DNA from: Bradyrhizobium erythrophlei
GTDB lineage: Bacteria; Pseudomonadota; Alphaproteobacteria; Rhizobiales; Xanthobacteraceae
Length of the DNA stretch: 64,000 bases
Assembly: GCF_900129425.1 (NCBI RefSeq)
Contig: NZ_LT670817.1
Span: 310,001-374,000 of the forward strand
Reading direction: 5' to 3'
In this document: positions 1 to 9,493 of the stretch, piece after piece
Layout of the letters: every line of letters starts with the position of its first letter
Position numbering within the stretch: the first letter of the stretch is position 1
Notes under the pieces: generated by a model
The model's input: the letters and a program-made list of their open reading frames with translations, nothing else
The model's database searches: none
Told to the model about the DNA's origin: nothing
Translations under genes and position numbers: made by a program

Positions 1-751
1 CGAGCAGCTTTGCGGCCTCGCGTCGCGCGTCGGCACTGCGGCCGCGTGACAGCAGCCAGCGCACCGATTCCGGAGCAATCCATGCGATCAACAGCGAAGT
101 AACGATCGGTATCGCACCGGTGGCGGCGACGCCGCGCCAACCGATCACCGGCAGCAGGCTCGCCGAAATCATCGCGGCAAACATCGTGCCGAGCGCGACC
201 GGCGCCACCATCATACTGGAAACGAATGTACGGTATCGGGTCGGGGTCATTTCGACGATCAGCGGATTCTGGGCGCTCACCGCGGCAATCGATCCAAAGC
301 CTACGACGAAACGTAATATTGAAAACAGGATCCAGGCGCCGTCCGGTATCAGTGCGCATCCGGCGGCGCCAAGCGAAAAGATCAGGCCACCGCCCCAAAC
401 CATCATTTTGCGGCCGAAGGCGTCGGCGAGCATGCCACCGACGAGTGAGCCGACAATGGCGCCGACGCCGGATGATAGCAGCATCATCGCGCTCTGACCG
501 TAAGTGAGGTGCCAACTTGGTGCGAGCACCGAGACCAGATATCCGACCAGGAAGAAATCGTAGAATTCGAACATCTCCTGCAGGACGAATAGCCCGATCG
601 TCAGATAGTAGCGCGGCGTGAGATTGGACTTCTCGATTCCGCTAAGCCAGTCCTGTGCGTCACCCTTGGAATGGCCCGGAGCCGCCGTCTGCATTCCCCC
701 TGCAACGCCGCCCTGAACGGCGCCTTGAGCGTCGAGCGAAATATCGGCCAT
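1..751 (-). CDS. MFS transporter, partial (C-terminus beyond left edge)
   Basis: This frame reads from an ATG at 749-751 to the window edge without a stop, giving about 250 N-terminal residues of a major facilitator permease. A soluble N-terminal stretch of about 45 residues is followed by hydrophobic segments, a cytoplasmic loop of the type ADAFGRK after the second segment, and later PESVRWLLSRGR, the loop pattern seen after TM6 in sugar/organic-acid porters. It would act in the inner membrane as a proton-coupled transporter; the substrate cannot be told. The N-terminus resembles the aromatic acid/metabolite:H+ symporter groups, which is inference. Upstream lies IS debris and no obvious partner gene. 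Confidence 0.85.
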   Translation of the reverse strand, partial: MADISLDAQGAVQGGVAGGMQTAAPGHSKGDAQDWLSGIEKSNLTPRYYLTIGLFVLQEMFEFYDFFLVGYLVSVLAPSWHLTYGQSAMMLLSSGVGAIVGSLVGGMLADAFGRKMMVWGGGLIFSLGAAGCALIPDGAWILFSILRFVVGFGSIAAVSAQNPLIVEMTPTRYRTFVSSMMVAPVALGTMFAAMISASLLPVIGWRGVAATGAIPIVTSLLIAWIAPESVRWLLSRGRSADARREAAKLL

Positions 752-1004
752 TTCTCTCCCCGGACGCCGGACTGCCGCCGTCATGCGCAGCGGTTCAAGA
801 TGCCAAGTCGATCCTTGATAAAATTAGCACTCACACTTGAAAACACAATCGTGGATCGTGGGAGTTGCCTGCCGCACTGCACTCACAGTAACGGCTCTGA
901 TCACGGCAATGACGTCGACGACTTCGCTTCTGCGAGCGCCGGGGAGCCGATGACGCCGGAAACTGCGGCGCGTGCGGCCAACGTCTGAAACAGGTGGCGA
1001 CGGT

Positions 1005-1480
1005 TCACCCCTTGTGCCTGTCGTAAATTAAATCCGGGCATATTGGTGATGCAGTCCGCCCAGGGTTGGGCGATGTGCCCGGCGCGATCGACGGCACGCG
1101 AGACCGGCGCATCTTTCGCCAGGGTAGATGCGTGCGGGCCCCATTGTAATATTCCATGTACGACAGCAATAGGTGATGGAGGTGGCGCTCGCTGAACACA
1201 ACAACGTGGTCCACCGCCAGTACGATCTGAACCTGGCGCGGTGCCATTTAATCACGGTCTCCGGCTTCACGATCGCCAAGGCGCCGAGTACCTTCGGAGC
1301 CAAACGATACAAGCCGGCGAATATCAGACGGTCCAGCATCCCGAACGTCGGCCGTTTCGGCGATTGCCGCCGCAACACGTTAAGCCGATGACGCAAAATC
1401 GTGGCTTCAGCCTCAAGTGAGACCCGCGGCCGGAACGCTCCGACCAATGCCAACCAAATTAGGCTACAAACCTCTGGCAT
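1005..1480 (-). mobile_element. Decayed rve-type (IS3/IS481-like) transposase relic
   Basis: The minus strand encodes the N-terminal part of a rhizobial integrase-core transposase, including ILRHRLNVLRRQ and KPETVIKWHRARFRSYWRW. It then jumps, out of frame, to the C-terminal signature VFSERHLHHLLLSYMEYYN and the terminal LGGLHHQYARI. The central DDE catalytic core is missing, so an internal deletion and a frameshift have inactivated it. The terminal stretch at 1014-1065 recurs at 12077-12131 and 26688-26732, so it belongs to an element family scattered in this region. Confidence 0.8.
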
Positions 1481-1786
1481 AAGGCAGGAGCATCGCCCGA
1501 TTCGATATCAGTTGCCAGCAAGATTGAGTTTCCGACAGGGACACCATGTCCGGTTCGGGTCAAAAGCGCCGTTTTGACCCTCTGCCGCTGACTTCCGGCC
1601 TTACCAGATAAGCAGACGTTGTTAGGGTCCGTCCCAACCATAAGCAGCAGCCGCTTCGCTCGACCACACGACCGGCAGAGCTACGCGACCGTAGCGCGAT
1701 AGAATACCTTGCTGCGGGAGAAACTTTTCCTTTAGATCGATGTTATCATTCCAGCAACGGAACCGGGCCGACTAGGCAGTTGCTCG
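1481..1786. other. Intergenic DNA, no gene recognised
   Basis: This stretch lies between the transposase relic and a terminator. I see no convincing gene. It contains one perfect inverted repeat (1557-1580), listed separately. The remainder looks like degenerate sequence. Confidence 0.5.
1557..1580. repeat. Perfect 9-bp inverted repeat
   Basis: GGGTCAAAA (1557-1565) and TTTTGACCC (1572-1580) are separated by GCGCCG. There is no T-tract on either side, so it is not a classical terminator. It may be part of an intergenic repeat or a protein-binding dyad; the role is unknown. Confidence 0.6.
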
Positions 1787-1827
1787 AAAAGCCGCTCGGC
1801 GTAATGCCCGGGCGGCTTTTTCTTTTA
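1787..1827 (+). terminator. Rho-independent terminator-like hairpin
   Basis: Arms AAAAGCCGCTCGG (1787-1799) and CCGGGCGGCTTTT (1808-1820) pair over 13 positions with one G-U wobble and an 8-nt loop. The T-rich TTCTTTTA follows. No gene was identified just upstream on the plus strand, so either an unannotated short transcript ends here or the hairpin serves the minus strand. Confidence 0.6.
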
Positions 1828-1842
1828 ATGCGGGAGGGTGAC

Positions 1843-2022
1843 GTGCCGAATGATAAGCCCCTCAAGCCTGACGACTTTCCTGTTGAGGCTGAGGGTGAGG
1901 AATTAGTAACTGCAGACGGCAAGCCAATAGCCAAGGCGAAAACGCCAGCTATCGCAGAGGATATTGCGGACCGTCTCAACGAGGACGATTGCCGCAAAGA
2001 GCAGGACAGATGGTCGGCTTGA
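1843..2022 (+). CDS. Conserved small rhizobial protein, 59 aa
   Basis: The GTG at 1843 is preceded by GGAGGG at proper spacing and gives an acidic, soluble protein starting MPNDKPLKPDDFPVEAEG and ending LNEDDCRKEQDRWSA. An ATG 63 nt upstream in frame falls inside the terminator hairpin and is less likely. The pattern of a DGKPIAKAK core and a terminal ADRLNEDE..RW segment is one I associate with short uncharacterised Bradyrhizobium proteins. There is no signal peptide and no membrane segment. Function unknown. Confidence 0.65.
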   Translation: MPNDKPLKPDDFPVEAEGEELVTADGKPIAKAKTPAIAEDIADRLNEDDCRKEQDRWSA

Positions 2023-2183
2023 TGTAGCTCGTGGTCGCGGCGAGGCAGTGCGTCCTACCGCTTTTGGTTTTGGCACCGGAAGGAAAATGCCATTGGCGTT
2101 CCTGGCCACGTCATTGCTACGCTTAAAACTCGTCCGAAGTTGCTGAAGGTTGCCAAACGATTCAAAAACGGGAGGCGAACGCC

Positions 2184-3509
2184 ATGGAAGATGTAGAAAA
2201 GCATGTAATCGGAAAAGTGATGCGGCGGCTAATACCGTTCCTGATCCTATGCTACTTCGTTGCCTATCTCGATCGCGTTAATGTCAGCTTCGCAAAGCTT
2301 CATATGGATCAGGCGCTTGGTTTCAGCGAGGCAGCCTTTGGACTGGGCGCCGGCCTTTTCTTCATTGCGTATTTTCTGTTTGAGGTGCCCTCCAATATCT
2401 TTCTCGAGCGGGTTGGCGCGCGGCTTTGGATCGCCCGCATCATGATCTCATGGGGGATCGTCTCAGGTGCGTTCGCCTTTATTCCATCGATCGCCGGAGC
2501 AACTGGAGTTTCGAATGAAGGGGTTTTCTATACCCTTCGTTTATTGCTCGGCGCATGCGAGGCCGGTTTCTTCCCCGGTATCATCTTCTATCTAACCTTG
2601 TGGTTTCCCGCGGTGTACCGCGCTCGGGTAATCAGCTTCTTTATGCTGGCGATCCCAATTTCATCCATCGTTGGGGCACCGATCTCCGGGATGCTGCTGA
2701 ACGTGTCTGGCCTGGGGCTGGAAGGTTGGCAATGGCTTTTCATTCTCGAGGCGTTGCCATCGGTTCTGGTGGGAATTTGCGTGTTGTTCTATCTGACCGA
2801 TTTTCCGCACCAAGCCCGCTGGCTGCAGACAAACGAAATTGCGTGGCTGGAAAACGTGCAAGCAACCGAGAAGAGAAACAAGGAAAACGTCGAACATCTT
2901 TCTCTGTTTCAGGCACTCACGGATACCCGCATTCTGCTTTGCGCTCTTGTGTATTTCTGTCTGAATGCGGCGAGTTACGGAGTTGCCTTTTTCTTGCCAA
3001 CAATCATCAAAAACTTTGGCGTGAGCGATACCCAGACCGGATTGCTGGCCGCTTTGCCCTTTATCTTCGGGGCGATAGGCATGGTGTTGCTCGGTCGGCA
3101 CTCCGACCGCACAATGGAGCGAAAAGGCCACGTCGCCGTTGCGCTGCTGATGGCCGCGATTGGGATCGGCTTGTCCGGGCTCATTTCCAATCCCATCATC
3201 GTGATGGCGTTACTCTGCTTTGCGCAGATCGGCGTCTCCTCAGTACCAGCGATGTTCTGGCCACTGCCGGCAAGCTTCTTGACCGGAGCATCGGCCGCGG
3301 CCGGGATCGCGGCGATCAACTCGCTGGGCAATCTGTCCGGTTTCGCCGGTCCATTTGCGATGGGTTATCTAAAAGATGCGAGTGGCACCTTTACGGTGGG
3401 GCTGCTCCTGCTGGCCGGGTGCGCTGTGCTTGGCGCCGTCGTTGTCGTGAGCCTGCGCATTGATGCGAAGCGAGAGCAGTCATCGGGAGAAGTCGCGCTG
3501 GCGCATTAG
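2184..3509 (+). CDS. MFS transporter, anion:cation symporter type
   Basis: This 441-residue inner-membrane permease has about 12 hydrophobic segments and is of normal family length. YLDRVNVSFA in TM1 and the TM4-5 stretch FFIAYFLFEVPSNIF are hallmarks of the ACS family, which contains tartrate, hexuronate and phthalate carriers. The central loop (about 200-240) is charged. The start ATG follows GGGAGG. It stands alone, with neither an enzyme nor a regulator beside it, so the substrate is unknown; an organic anion is the family expectation. Confidence 0.9.
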   Translation: MEDVEKHVIGKVMRRLIPFLILCYFVAYLDRVNVSFAKLHMDQALGFSEAAFGLGAGLFFIAYFLFEVPSNIFLERVGARLWIARIMISWGIVSGAFAFIPSIAGATGVSNEGVFYTLRLLLGACEAGFFPGIIFYLTLWFPAVYRARVISFFMLAIPISSIVGAPISGMLLNVSGLGLEGWQWLFILEALPSVLVGICVLFYLTDFPHQARWLQTNEIAWLENVQATEKRNKENVEHLSLFQALTDTRILLCALVYFCLNAASYGVAFFLPTIIKNFGVSDTQTGLLAALPFIFGAIGMVLLGRHSDRTMERKGHVAVALLMAAIGIGLSGLISNPIIVMALLCFAQIGVSSVPAMFWPLPASFLTGASAAAGIAAINSLGNLSGFAGPFAMGYLKDASGTFTVGLLLLAGCAVLGAVVVVSLRIDAKREQSSGEVALAH

Positions 3510-3959
3510 GTCTCGCGACATCGCGCGAACGCAGGCCGACTGTCGTGACGAGATTAGCGACCATTGACTGCTTGGCCGGATACGGTGCTGGCAACTGAGC
3601 AGGAATGCCGGCGCTCGACGTCGCGCCGAACTGGTGCCGGATATCGGTGCCAACTGCGATGCTCTTGAACTGAGAGGCCTCAACCCGGCTGCGCATCTTC
3701 TGGCGATAATGACAAGGCAGAAACTGCACGTACCTCGCCGCATATCTGGCCAAGGACGGCGCCAAGACGCTGGAGCACGAAGAGCTCGATCGAGGGCAAC
3801 ACTTGGTCGTCGGCTTCGCCGCGGGAAAGACGCGAAACGGCCATCATCAGCGCATCGCGTCCGATCAGATCGGAGACGGAGGAGGTCGATCTACTCCTGA
3901 GGCAATCAAAAACCTCTCTGACGCTGTGCCTAGTTGCACTCGCGCCGCAGCCATCCCTC
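3510..3959. other. 450-bp region with gene debris
   Basis: No complete gene is evident. The only coding-like stretch is a 55-codon minus-strand frame at 3680-3847, listed separately. The rest has no recognisable feature. Confidence 0.4.
3680..3847 (-). pseudogene. Possible coding remnant, 55 codons
   Basis: Read on the minus strand, this segment has coding-like codon choice and gives MMAVSRLSRGEADDQVLPSI then FVLQRLGAVLGQICGEVRAV. The open frame continues upstream past the ATG to about 3975 without a clear ribosome-binding site. I do not recognise the family. It could be the end of a decayed gene or chance. Confidence 0.25.
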
Positions 3960-4163
3960 CTATTGCTCGCAAAGGTATTTTGATCCGCGAGGCGTCGAAA
4001 AGTAAGATTCGAGTTCCGCCAACGCGAGCCGCTCCCATTCCTTGGCCTGCTCGAGTAAGGAGAAACGCTGCGGTGGCCGGAACGCCGCTGTTTGCCGATA
4101 CAACGAGGCTATCGCGCGATATCTGCGCACGTTTTCAAGCACCGCTTTGCCGCTCATGATCAT
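3960..4163 (-). CDS. Small conserved hypothetical protein, 67 aa
   Basis: The product is short and basic-amphipathic, with the core ENVRRYRAIASLYRQTAAFRP then LLEQAKEWERLALAELE. Proteins of this type are common in Bradyrhizobium and are uncharacterised. The start overlaps the 3' end of the membrane-protein gene upstream by 29 bp, so the two are probably co-transcribed. No signal peptide; it is predicted to be cytoplasmic and helical. Confidence 0.7.
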   Translation of the reverse strand: MIMSGKAVLENVRRYRAIASLYRQTAAFRPPQRFSLLEQAKEWERLALAELESYFSTPRGSKYLCEQ

Positions 4164-5778
4164 TCTCCCAGTCTGGTCCCGGAGCCGATTGTGGCGGGCG
4201 GCGATTTTCTAATTCGTTAGCGGGCCTTCCCTCGAGATGTCGAATGGTTTCCGAATTGTTGAGCCTCTCCGTCACGCGCGGCTCAAGCCCAGCAACCACG
4301 GTTCGCGTCCACAGGCATGCGATCGTTTCGGCCACTTCGACAGCAAAAAGGGACAGCATGAGGCCTACCATCGGCACTGCGGGAATCAGATATCGCCAGA
4401 CGTCGAGAGTGTGGGCGCCGGCGGCGGTTACGATCGAAGCCGCCCACATCACGATCACGATAAGTGCGCGCATCGAGAACCTGGGGCGCCGACGCCGCAC
4501 AGCAGTCACCGTCCAAAATATGACGGCGATAACGAAGGCGGTGGACAATGTCCTGAACAGATAGGCGGAGATGCGTGGAAGATCGGATAATGGGCCGATC
4601 CGAACTGGTCCGCTTTGCAGATCGATCGGCTGAGCCGCCCGGCCGTGCCGCGTCATGATGTCAGACACGTGCGGCACGTCGTCGGTCGACACCGGTATCG
4701 CAGGGTCGAGTCCGTAGGGCGGCCATGCGACCGAGGCCCCATAGGCCATCTGACGGACGAACTTGCCCGCGTAGGCCAGCGGCCGATCACGTACGGCGAC
4801 CAGGAAGATGCGCCGATAGGCTGAGGCCGCGCCGCCGGTAGTCCCGTTATCGTCGGCCACGTCTCGGTCCAGTGCGGTGTCGAAGAGGCACGCGTCGCCG
4901 AAGAACCCGAGCATGGGCCAGCGACCCGGCTCCGCGGCGAAGTCGGCGGCAAGCCGCGCCATCGTGGCGTCGGCGTGGTCGCCGGCCGCCGACACGATCT
5001 CGCGTCGCGCTGCATCGCTTGCAAGCACGATGTTCAGGTGATTGCAGAACAGCGTCTTGGGAACGAACACGGCCGAGGCCTGGTCGGAATTGGAAGCCCC
5101 GAACCGGGAACCGGCGGCGAGAAGCGCCAGCGCCGCTGCGACGGACACGGCAATCACGGTAAGACGCGCGGACGTGCATGGCCAGGCGAGGCGGGCGCCC
5201 ACCAGGACGGTGGCGATTGGGACCAGGACGCCCTGCAATCTGAAGCACGCCGCGAGCGCCGCGCACAGGACGGAGGCAGCGACCGCGTAGCACCGCGCCG
5301 CTTTGCCGACGCAGGTGGCAACGAGTAATCCAGCCGTTGCCAGATTGAGGAAGACCGCAAAGAGAAGCTCTGCGGTGAGGACGTTCCTGAACAACAGCAG
5401 GCCCGGATACGTCGCTACGAGGATGATCGGCACGAGCCCACCGGCGTTGCGCGTCGTTGCCTGGGCGGTTGCTGCAAGCGCCAGCATCAGGACGGCCCAC
5501 GCCGCCTGCTGCAGGCGCACCACCATCCGGAGGTCGCCTCCGAACGCGAACGTCACGGCCAGGAACGCCGGGTAGCCCGGATCGCGCCCACCCACCACGG
5601 TCGGCTTTCCGGCTTCGAGCGTGCGAAGCGCAGATTCCACGAAGGACGGCGTGTCGCCCCAGATGACCGGGACCGCCGGCCTGAACGACACGACGATCGC
5701 CACCAGCAGCGCGGCCCACGCCAGCACGGCCCATGGCCACGGGGACCCGACGCCGCCCAGGGAGGCGGCTCGGCTCAT
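4135..5778 (-). CDS. Polytopic membrane protein, possible GT-C-type glycosyltransferase
   Basis: About 547 residues with some 10 hydrophobic segments spread from the N-terminus to about residue 480, then a soluble tail. Between TM1 and TM2 it has WGDTPSFVESAL and GGRDPGYPAFLAV, an acidic residue followed by a PGYP-like motif, as seen in GT-C glycosyltransferases that use polyprenyl-linked donors. That assignment is inference from the loop pattern only. I chose the ATG at 5776-5778; an in-frame GTG at 5826 would add 16 polar residues and has no better ribosome-binding site. It overlaps the small gene downstream. Confidence 0.6.
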   Translation of the reverse strand: MSRAASLGGVGSPWPWAVLAWAALLVAIVVSFRPAVPVIWGDTPSFVESALRTLEAGKPTVVGGRDPGYPAFLAVTFAFGGDLRMVVRLQQAAWAVLMLALAATAQATTRNAGGLVPIILVATYPGLLLFRNVLTAELLFAVFLNLATAGLLVATCVGKAARCYAVAASVLCAALAACFRLQGVLVPIATVLVGARLAWPCTSARLTVIAVSVAAALALLAAGSRFGASNSDQASAVFVPKTLFCNHLNIVLASDAARREIVSAAGDHADATMARLAADFAAEPGRWPMLGFFGDACLFDTALDRDVADDNGTTGGAASAYRRIFLVAVRDRPLAYAGKFVRQMAYGASVAWPPYGLDPAIPVSTDDVPHVSDIMTRHGRAAQPIDLQSGPVRIGPLSDLPRISAYLFRTLSTAFVIAVIFWTVTAVRRRRPRFSMRALIVIVMWAASIVTAAGAHTLDVWRYLIPAVPMVGLMLSLFAVEVAETIACLWTRTVVAGLEPRVTERLNNSETIRHLEGRPANELENRRPPQSAPGPDWENDHERQSGA

Positions 5779-5826
5779 TGTATGCGCTGGAGCCTCGCGG
5801 TTGGACCGCACGATCGCCGTCCACAC

Positions 5827-6292
5827 AGGATGAAGTTCAAATGTCGCCCCAGCTTCATGCTAGACCAAAACGCTCTACAAGACTATCGGAGGGCACGGCG
5901 TGCTCCCGACTCCCGGGTGAATGAAGGCTCATTCTGTCGAACGAGGCGATCGAATGAAGCGGCTGGGTCGCCGGTAGTGGAGCGTACGCAGCATATGGCG
6001 CCTTAGGTCAACACGGTCGTTGGCGGCCGTCGCTTTGCGCCGACAGCTGATTCCAGCGAACGACCACTTTTGGCGCGAGGCGGACATTCGAAAGAGCGGT
6101 GAGGTCGAAAAGCGCCAATAACACCCCAATGCTATTCACTCGCCTCGCCAGCTTGCGCGACGGCCGGGACGGGCGAGAGGTGGTCTACACGAAGAACCTG
6201 CCGTAACTCGCCGGCAAGCTGATTGGGGGGAATTGCGGATGATAGGACGGCGGATGAGGCAAAATAAACAATGCCTATCCCTCGCGCCGGTC
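5827..6292. other. Intergenic DNA, nothing recognised
   Basis: This stretch lies between the membrane-protein gene and the P450 stop. I see no complete gene, strong hairpin or repeat. It probably carries the promoter of the upstream minus-strand pair. Confidence 0.4.
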
Positions 6293-7477
6293 CTATTGCA
6301 GGAGAAGCGGCAGATTGAGTGGACCGCGGAAACCGAATCCGTGCCAGCGCACGCTCGCGGGATCAAGCAAGGCCATGTTGGGGAAGCGCTCGAAAAGCAT
6401 TGGCAGCAGGATGGCGCCAACGGTTCGCCGCGACAGGTGCGCGCCCGCGCAATGATGCGGGCCGTTGCCAAAGGCCTGGTGAGGGTTGGGCTCGCGCAGC
6501 CCGTTGTAGTTCTCGCTGTCTTCGAAGACCTCCTCGTCCCGGTTGGCCGACGCCTGGATCGTCATCACGGTGTCGCCCTTCGGGATCAAGCAGCCGCGAA
6601 TCTCCGTGTCCTCCATAACGAGCCGTGAACTCGCCTGGATCGGCGCCACCCACCGCACCCCTTCCTCGAACGCGGAGCGCCATTTGCCCCCTGCGCGCAC
6701 GGCGTCAAGCTGATCTGGATTGGTCAACAGGCCGTAGAGGATCGTCAGCAGGGCGTCGCGCGGCTCGTTGATGCCGCCGCCGATCGCGATCTTCACATTG
6801 GCGATCATCTGGCTTTCTGGAATCGGATTCTTTGCGTTCACCATGAAGGAGAGCGCTGAGGAATCCGGTTCGGCCCGCACGCGTTCGGCGTTGACGCGGA
6901 TACATTTGTCCATCTCCGCATTGGCGATGTCGGTCGCATCGAAAGGCCCCGGTGTCCAGCCAAAATTGCCGGCACCGTCGATCAGCGTCTGCGACCATCG
7001 CTGCATGTACTCATCGCTCGCGTCCGGAACGCCCATCGCATGCGCCAGAATCCGCGCGGCAAGCGGTCCTGCGAGAGCGGGAAAGAGATCGACCACCTCA
7101 CCGCGCGGCAGCCGGTCGAGATACGTTGCGGCCAGTTTCGCATACAGCGGCGCCCAAACGGATTCGATCGTCTTCGGCATCAGGGCCGGCATCATCGCCA
7201 TGCGTTCGGTCCGGTGCTCGTCGTGGTCCTTGCGCATCAGCGTATGAGCGAGAAAGGCGCGCTTCATGGGCGTGTTCGGGTCGTCGGAGCTGAATAACGC
7301 CGCATTCTCCTTCACGTATTTGGTGTCGGCCGCCTTGGTGAGGAAGGTGCGGCCCACCGATTTGACCCGTAATACGGGCGCTTCGCGTCTGAGGCGCCTG
7401 TAGATCGGATAGGGATCGCGGGTGAGCTCCGCGATCGTGATGGTCTCGTCCAGGGGGGCCAAGCTCGCGGTCAGCAT
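6293..7477 (-). CDS. Cytochrome P450
   Basis: This 394-residue soluble bacterial P450 is a haem monooxygenase. The haem-ligand loop FGNGPHHCAG places the thiolate at Cys343, and the K-helix ExxR is Glu272-Arg275. In the I-helix the usual acid-Thr pair is absent: GGGINEPRD (233-241) aligns Asn237-Glu238 there, a pattern I know from some rhizobial P450s. An electron donor is needed; the [3Fe-4S][4Fe-4S] ferredoxin at 9.5 kb is nearby, but nothing ties it to this enzyme. The substrate is unknown. Dodecin lies upstream on the same strand with a gap of about 210 bp. Confidence 0.92.
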   Translation of the reverse strand: MLTASLAPLDETITIAELTRDPYPIYRRLRREAPVLRVKSVGRTFLTKAADTKYVKENAALFSSDDPNTPMKRAFLAHTLMRKDHDEHRTERMAMMPALMPKTIESVWAPLYAKLAATYLDRLPRGEVVDLFPALAGPLAARILAHAMGVPDASDEYMQRWSQTLIDGAGNFGWTPGPFDATDIANAEMDKCIRVNAERVRAEPDSSALSFMVNAKNPIPESQMIANVKIAIGGGINEPRDALLTILYGLLTNPDQLDAVRAGGKWRSAFEEGVRWVAPIQASSRLVMEDTEIRGCLIPKGDTVMTIQASANRDEEVFEDSENYNGLREPNPHQAFGNGPHHCAGAHLSRRTVGAILLPMLFERFPNMALLDPASVRWHGFGFRGPLNLPLLLQ

Positions 7478-7688
7478 GGGATGATCCTATTGGATGCGGG
7501 CCAGCGTGTGCCGGGCCCGAGGATAGTGGCAGGCGCCAAACAGCGCAATCCTGGCGGCCGCTGCACTGGCAGTGGGCGAAGGCGGCACGCTCCTGCTCCG
7601 CGCCGGTACCGAATGCGAGAACGACAGGGACAATCGCGCCGGCGCCGGTTCAACGATCTGAGATCCACTTGTGCTTTCCCCGCTAAAG

Positions 7689-7913
7689 CTACTCCTCTAG
7701 TGTGAATCCAACTCGCAAAGTGACCTGATAATGTCGGACAGAGCCTTTTTCGACATGGCCTCTCGTTTGCACGACTTCGAACCATTTCATTTCGCGAATG
7801 GTCTTTGATGCGCGGGTGATGGCATTTTGAATGGCATCCTCGATACTTTTTTCGGAAGATCCTACGAGTTCTAGGATCTTATAAACGTGATCCTTCATTT
7901 CGGTGACTGGCAT
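7689..7913 (-). CDS. Dodecin family flavin-binding protein
   Basis: The 74-residue product, MPVTEMKDHVYKILELVGSS to the end RHYQVTLRVGFTLEE, is full-length for dodecin. The family forms hollow dodecamers that bind FMN or riboflavin and are thought to buffer free flavin. The internal EMKWFEVVQTRGHVEKG carries the Trp that stacks on the isoalloxazine ring in known dodecins. The ATG at 7911-7913 is preferred over longer in-frame extensions because those add non-homologous sequence. Confidence 0.9.
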   Translation of the reverse strand: MPVTEMKDHVYKILELVGSSEKSIEDAIQNAITRASKTIREMKWFEVVQTRGHVEKGSVRHYQVTLRVGFTLEE

Positions 7914-8064
7914 GGCGAACCTCCGCTGGTGAGCCAGGTCTATTCTGAACGAGTTCTGCCCTCTCGAGTTCCGCTGCTTCTGCGAGGGAAGCTGGGGGCG
8001 GACCGCAGGGATGGCGACAATGAAAAACCGGCCAAAGAGCCGGTTCCATGCCGGGAGGCGAGCC

Positions 8065-8940
8065 ATGTTCGTGACCAGAGTACTTGCACGGTAGACTATA
8101 TTTGCCGGCTTGGTGGCGCTGCCAGGTGCAATCCCCACCGAGCTTATGCGCAGCAGGCCGTGGCGATTCGGCGCCACCGACATCGGCGGCACGGTTGTCG
8201 GCGCGGCGGGCCCTGAAGCTGGGGTCTGGGTGATCGCCGAGACCACCGAGCTGCCGACGAAGTTCGCGCGCATCGTCGTCACCGACGATCAGGGCCGCTA
8301 CCTCATCCCCCACCTGCCGGCCGCGAATTACAGCGTCTGGGTGCGAGGTTATGGCTCGGTGGATTCGGCCAAGCTCACCGCAAAGCCGGGCCAGCTTCTT
8401 AATCATACGGCGGCGCCGGCACCGAACGAAGCGGCAGCGGCGCATTATTACCCGGCGATCTACTGGTATGCGATGATGAAAATTCCGCCTGCCGGCGATT
8501 TCGGCGGCAAGAGCGATATTCCCGGAAAGCTGACGCAGACTGACTGGCTGAAGCAGATGAAGAACATCGGCTGCATCGGGTGCCATCAGCTCGGCCAGGA
8601 AGCCACTCGCACGATACCGCCTGCTTTCGGCAAGTTCGCTTCCGGCGCGGCGGCCTGGATACGGCGCGTTCAATCGGGGCAGTCCGGTGAGCAGACGACC
8701 CACCAGCTTGCCGGAAATTTCGGCGGCGTCCCCTTCAAATATCTCGGAGACTGGACCGACCGCGTCGCCAAGGGCGAACTGCCCAAGAGCAAGCCGCCGC
8801 GTCCACAAGGTGTCGAACGCAATATCGTGATCACTTCATGGGAGTGGTCGACGCCCGACAAATACCTGCACGATCTGATTTCGTCCGACCGGCGCAATCC
8901 GCAATTCGCAAGGCGCTCGGCCCCGATCGTGAACTCCTGA
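8065..8940 (+). pseudogene. Carboxypeptidase-regulatory-like / cytochrome c protein, degraded
   Basis: The original start is the ATG at 8065 behind a strong GGGAGG site. It opens a signal peptide that hits TAG at 8092-8094 after nine codons. The signal peptide end (AYAQQAVAI) is readable only in the +1 frame near 8150-8178, and the mature part returns to the first frame at GATDIGG. The mature part has a carboxypeptidase regulatory-like fold (GPEAGVWVIAETTELPTKFA, DDQGRYLIP) and one haem c site, CIGCH, about residue 150 of the open part. Family members usually continue for several hundred residues as a beta-propeller; this one ends soon after YLHDLISSDRRNP. It is probably a dead gene that once encoded a periplasmic protein. 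Recoding seems unlikely. Confidence 0.75.
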
Positions 8941-8995
8941 GGACGGCGTCCGGGCGTGTTATCCGGCCCCTACAAGCGAGGGCTGCATGAGCGCA

Positions 8996-9232
8996 TTAAT
9001 CTGCCAGCGCCCATCTTCCAAAGACCGACGCGATAAGCGTTTGGGCAATGGCCAAGCCCGCTCGCGTCGGCATCGGATCAAGCGCGCCGTAGGTCCAATT
9101 CGGCCCCATTGCTTTAGGGTACATGCGAAATATCTCGACGCGCTTAATGCCTCGCGTGTGCGGATCCATCGCCAGAGGCCGAAGGCACTCGGCCTCAAGT
9201 TCGGCTGCGGATTTACGCGGCATCTCTTCCAT
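8996..9232 (-). CDS. Conserved hypothetical protein, 78 aa
   Basis: The ATG at 9230-9232 follows GGAG seven bases upstream; a second ATG lies three codons later (9221-9223). The product contains MPRKSAAELEAECLRPLAMD, then RVEIFRMYPKAMGPNWTYGAL and ends VFGRWALAD. I recall similar short rhizobial proteins without a known role. It is soluble, with no export signal. It stands convergent with the degraded cytochrome c gene. Confidence 0.6.
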   Translation of the reverse strand: MEEMPRKSAAELEAECLRPLAMDPHTRGIKRVEIFRMYPKAMGPNWTYGALDPMPTRAGLAIAQTLIASVFGRWALAD

Positions 9233-9493
9233 CAAGGTTCTCCGGCTTCGGGATGCGGTGCTGTTACCGCGGAAGCTCAAGCCGGGACCAGCTCATTCGA
9301 TCCACCACGTTGGCGCGGGCGAGTGATCGAATGAGACGGAGGTTGCCGCCCAGTGCTCGGCCATCAGTGATGTCGTCAGCCATTTTTCGAGACAGGCTCT
9401 AAGGCGACTGTGCGTCCATTTTCAACCAATGAACGAGCACCGCGAGGACGGACCGACACCATGAATGAGGTCGCCTGCTGAAAGGACGCTTAA

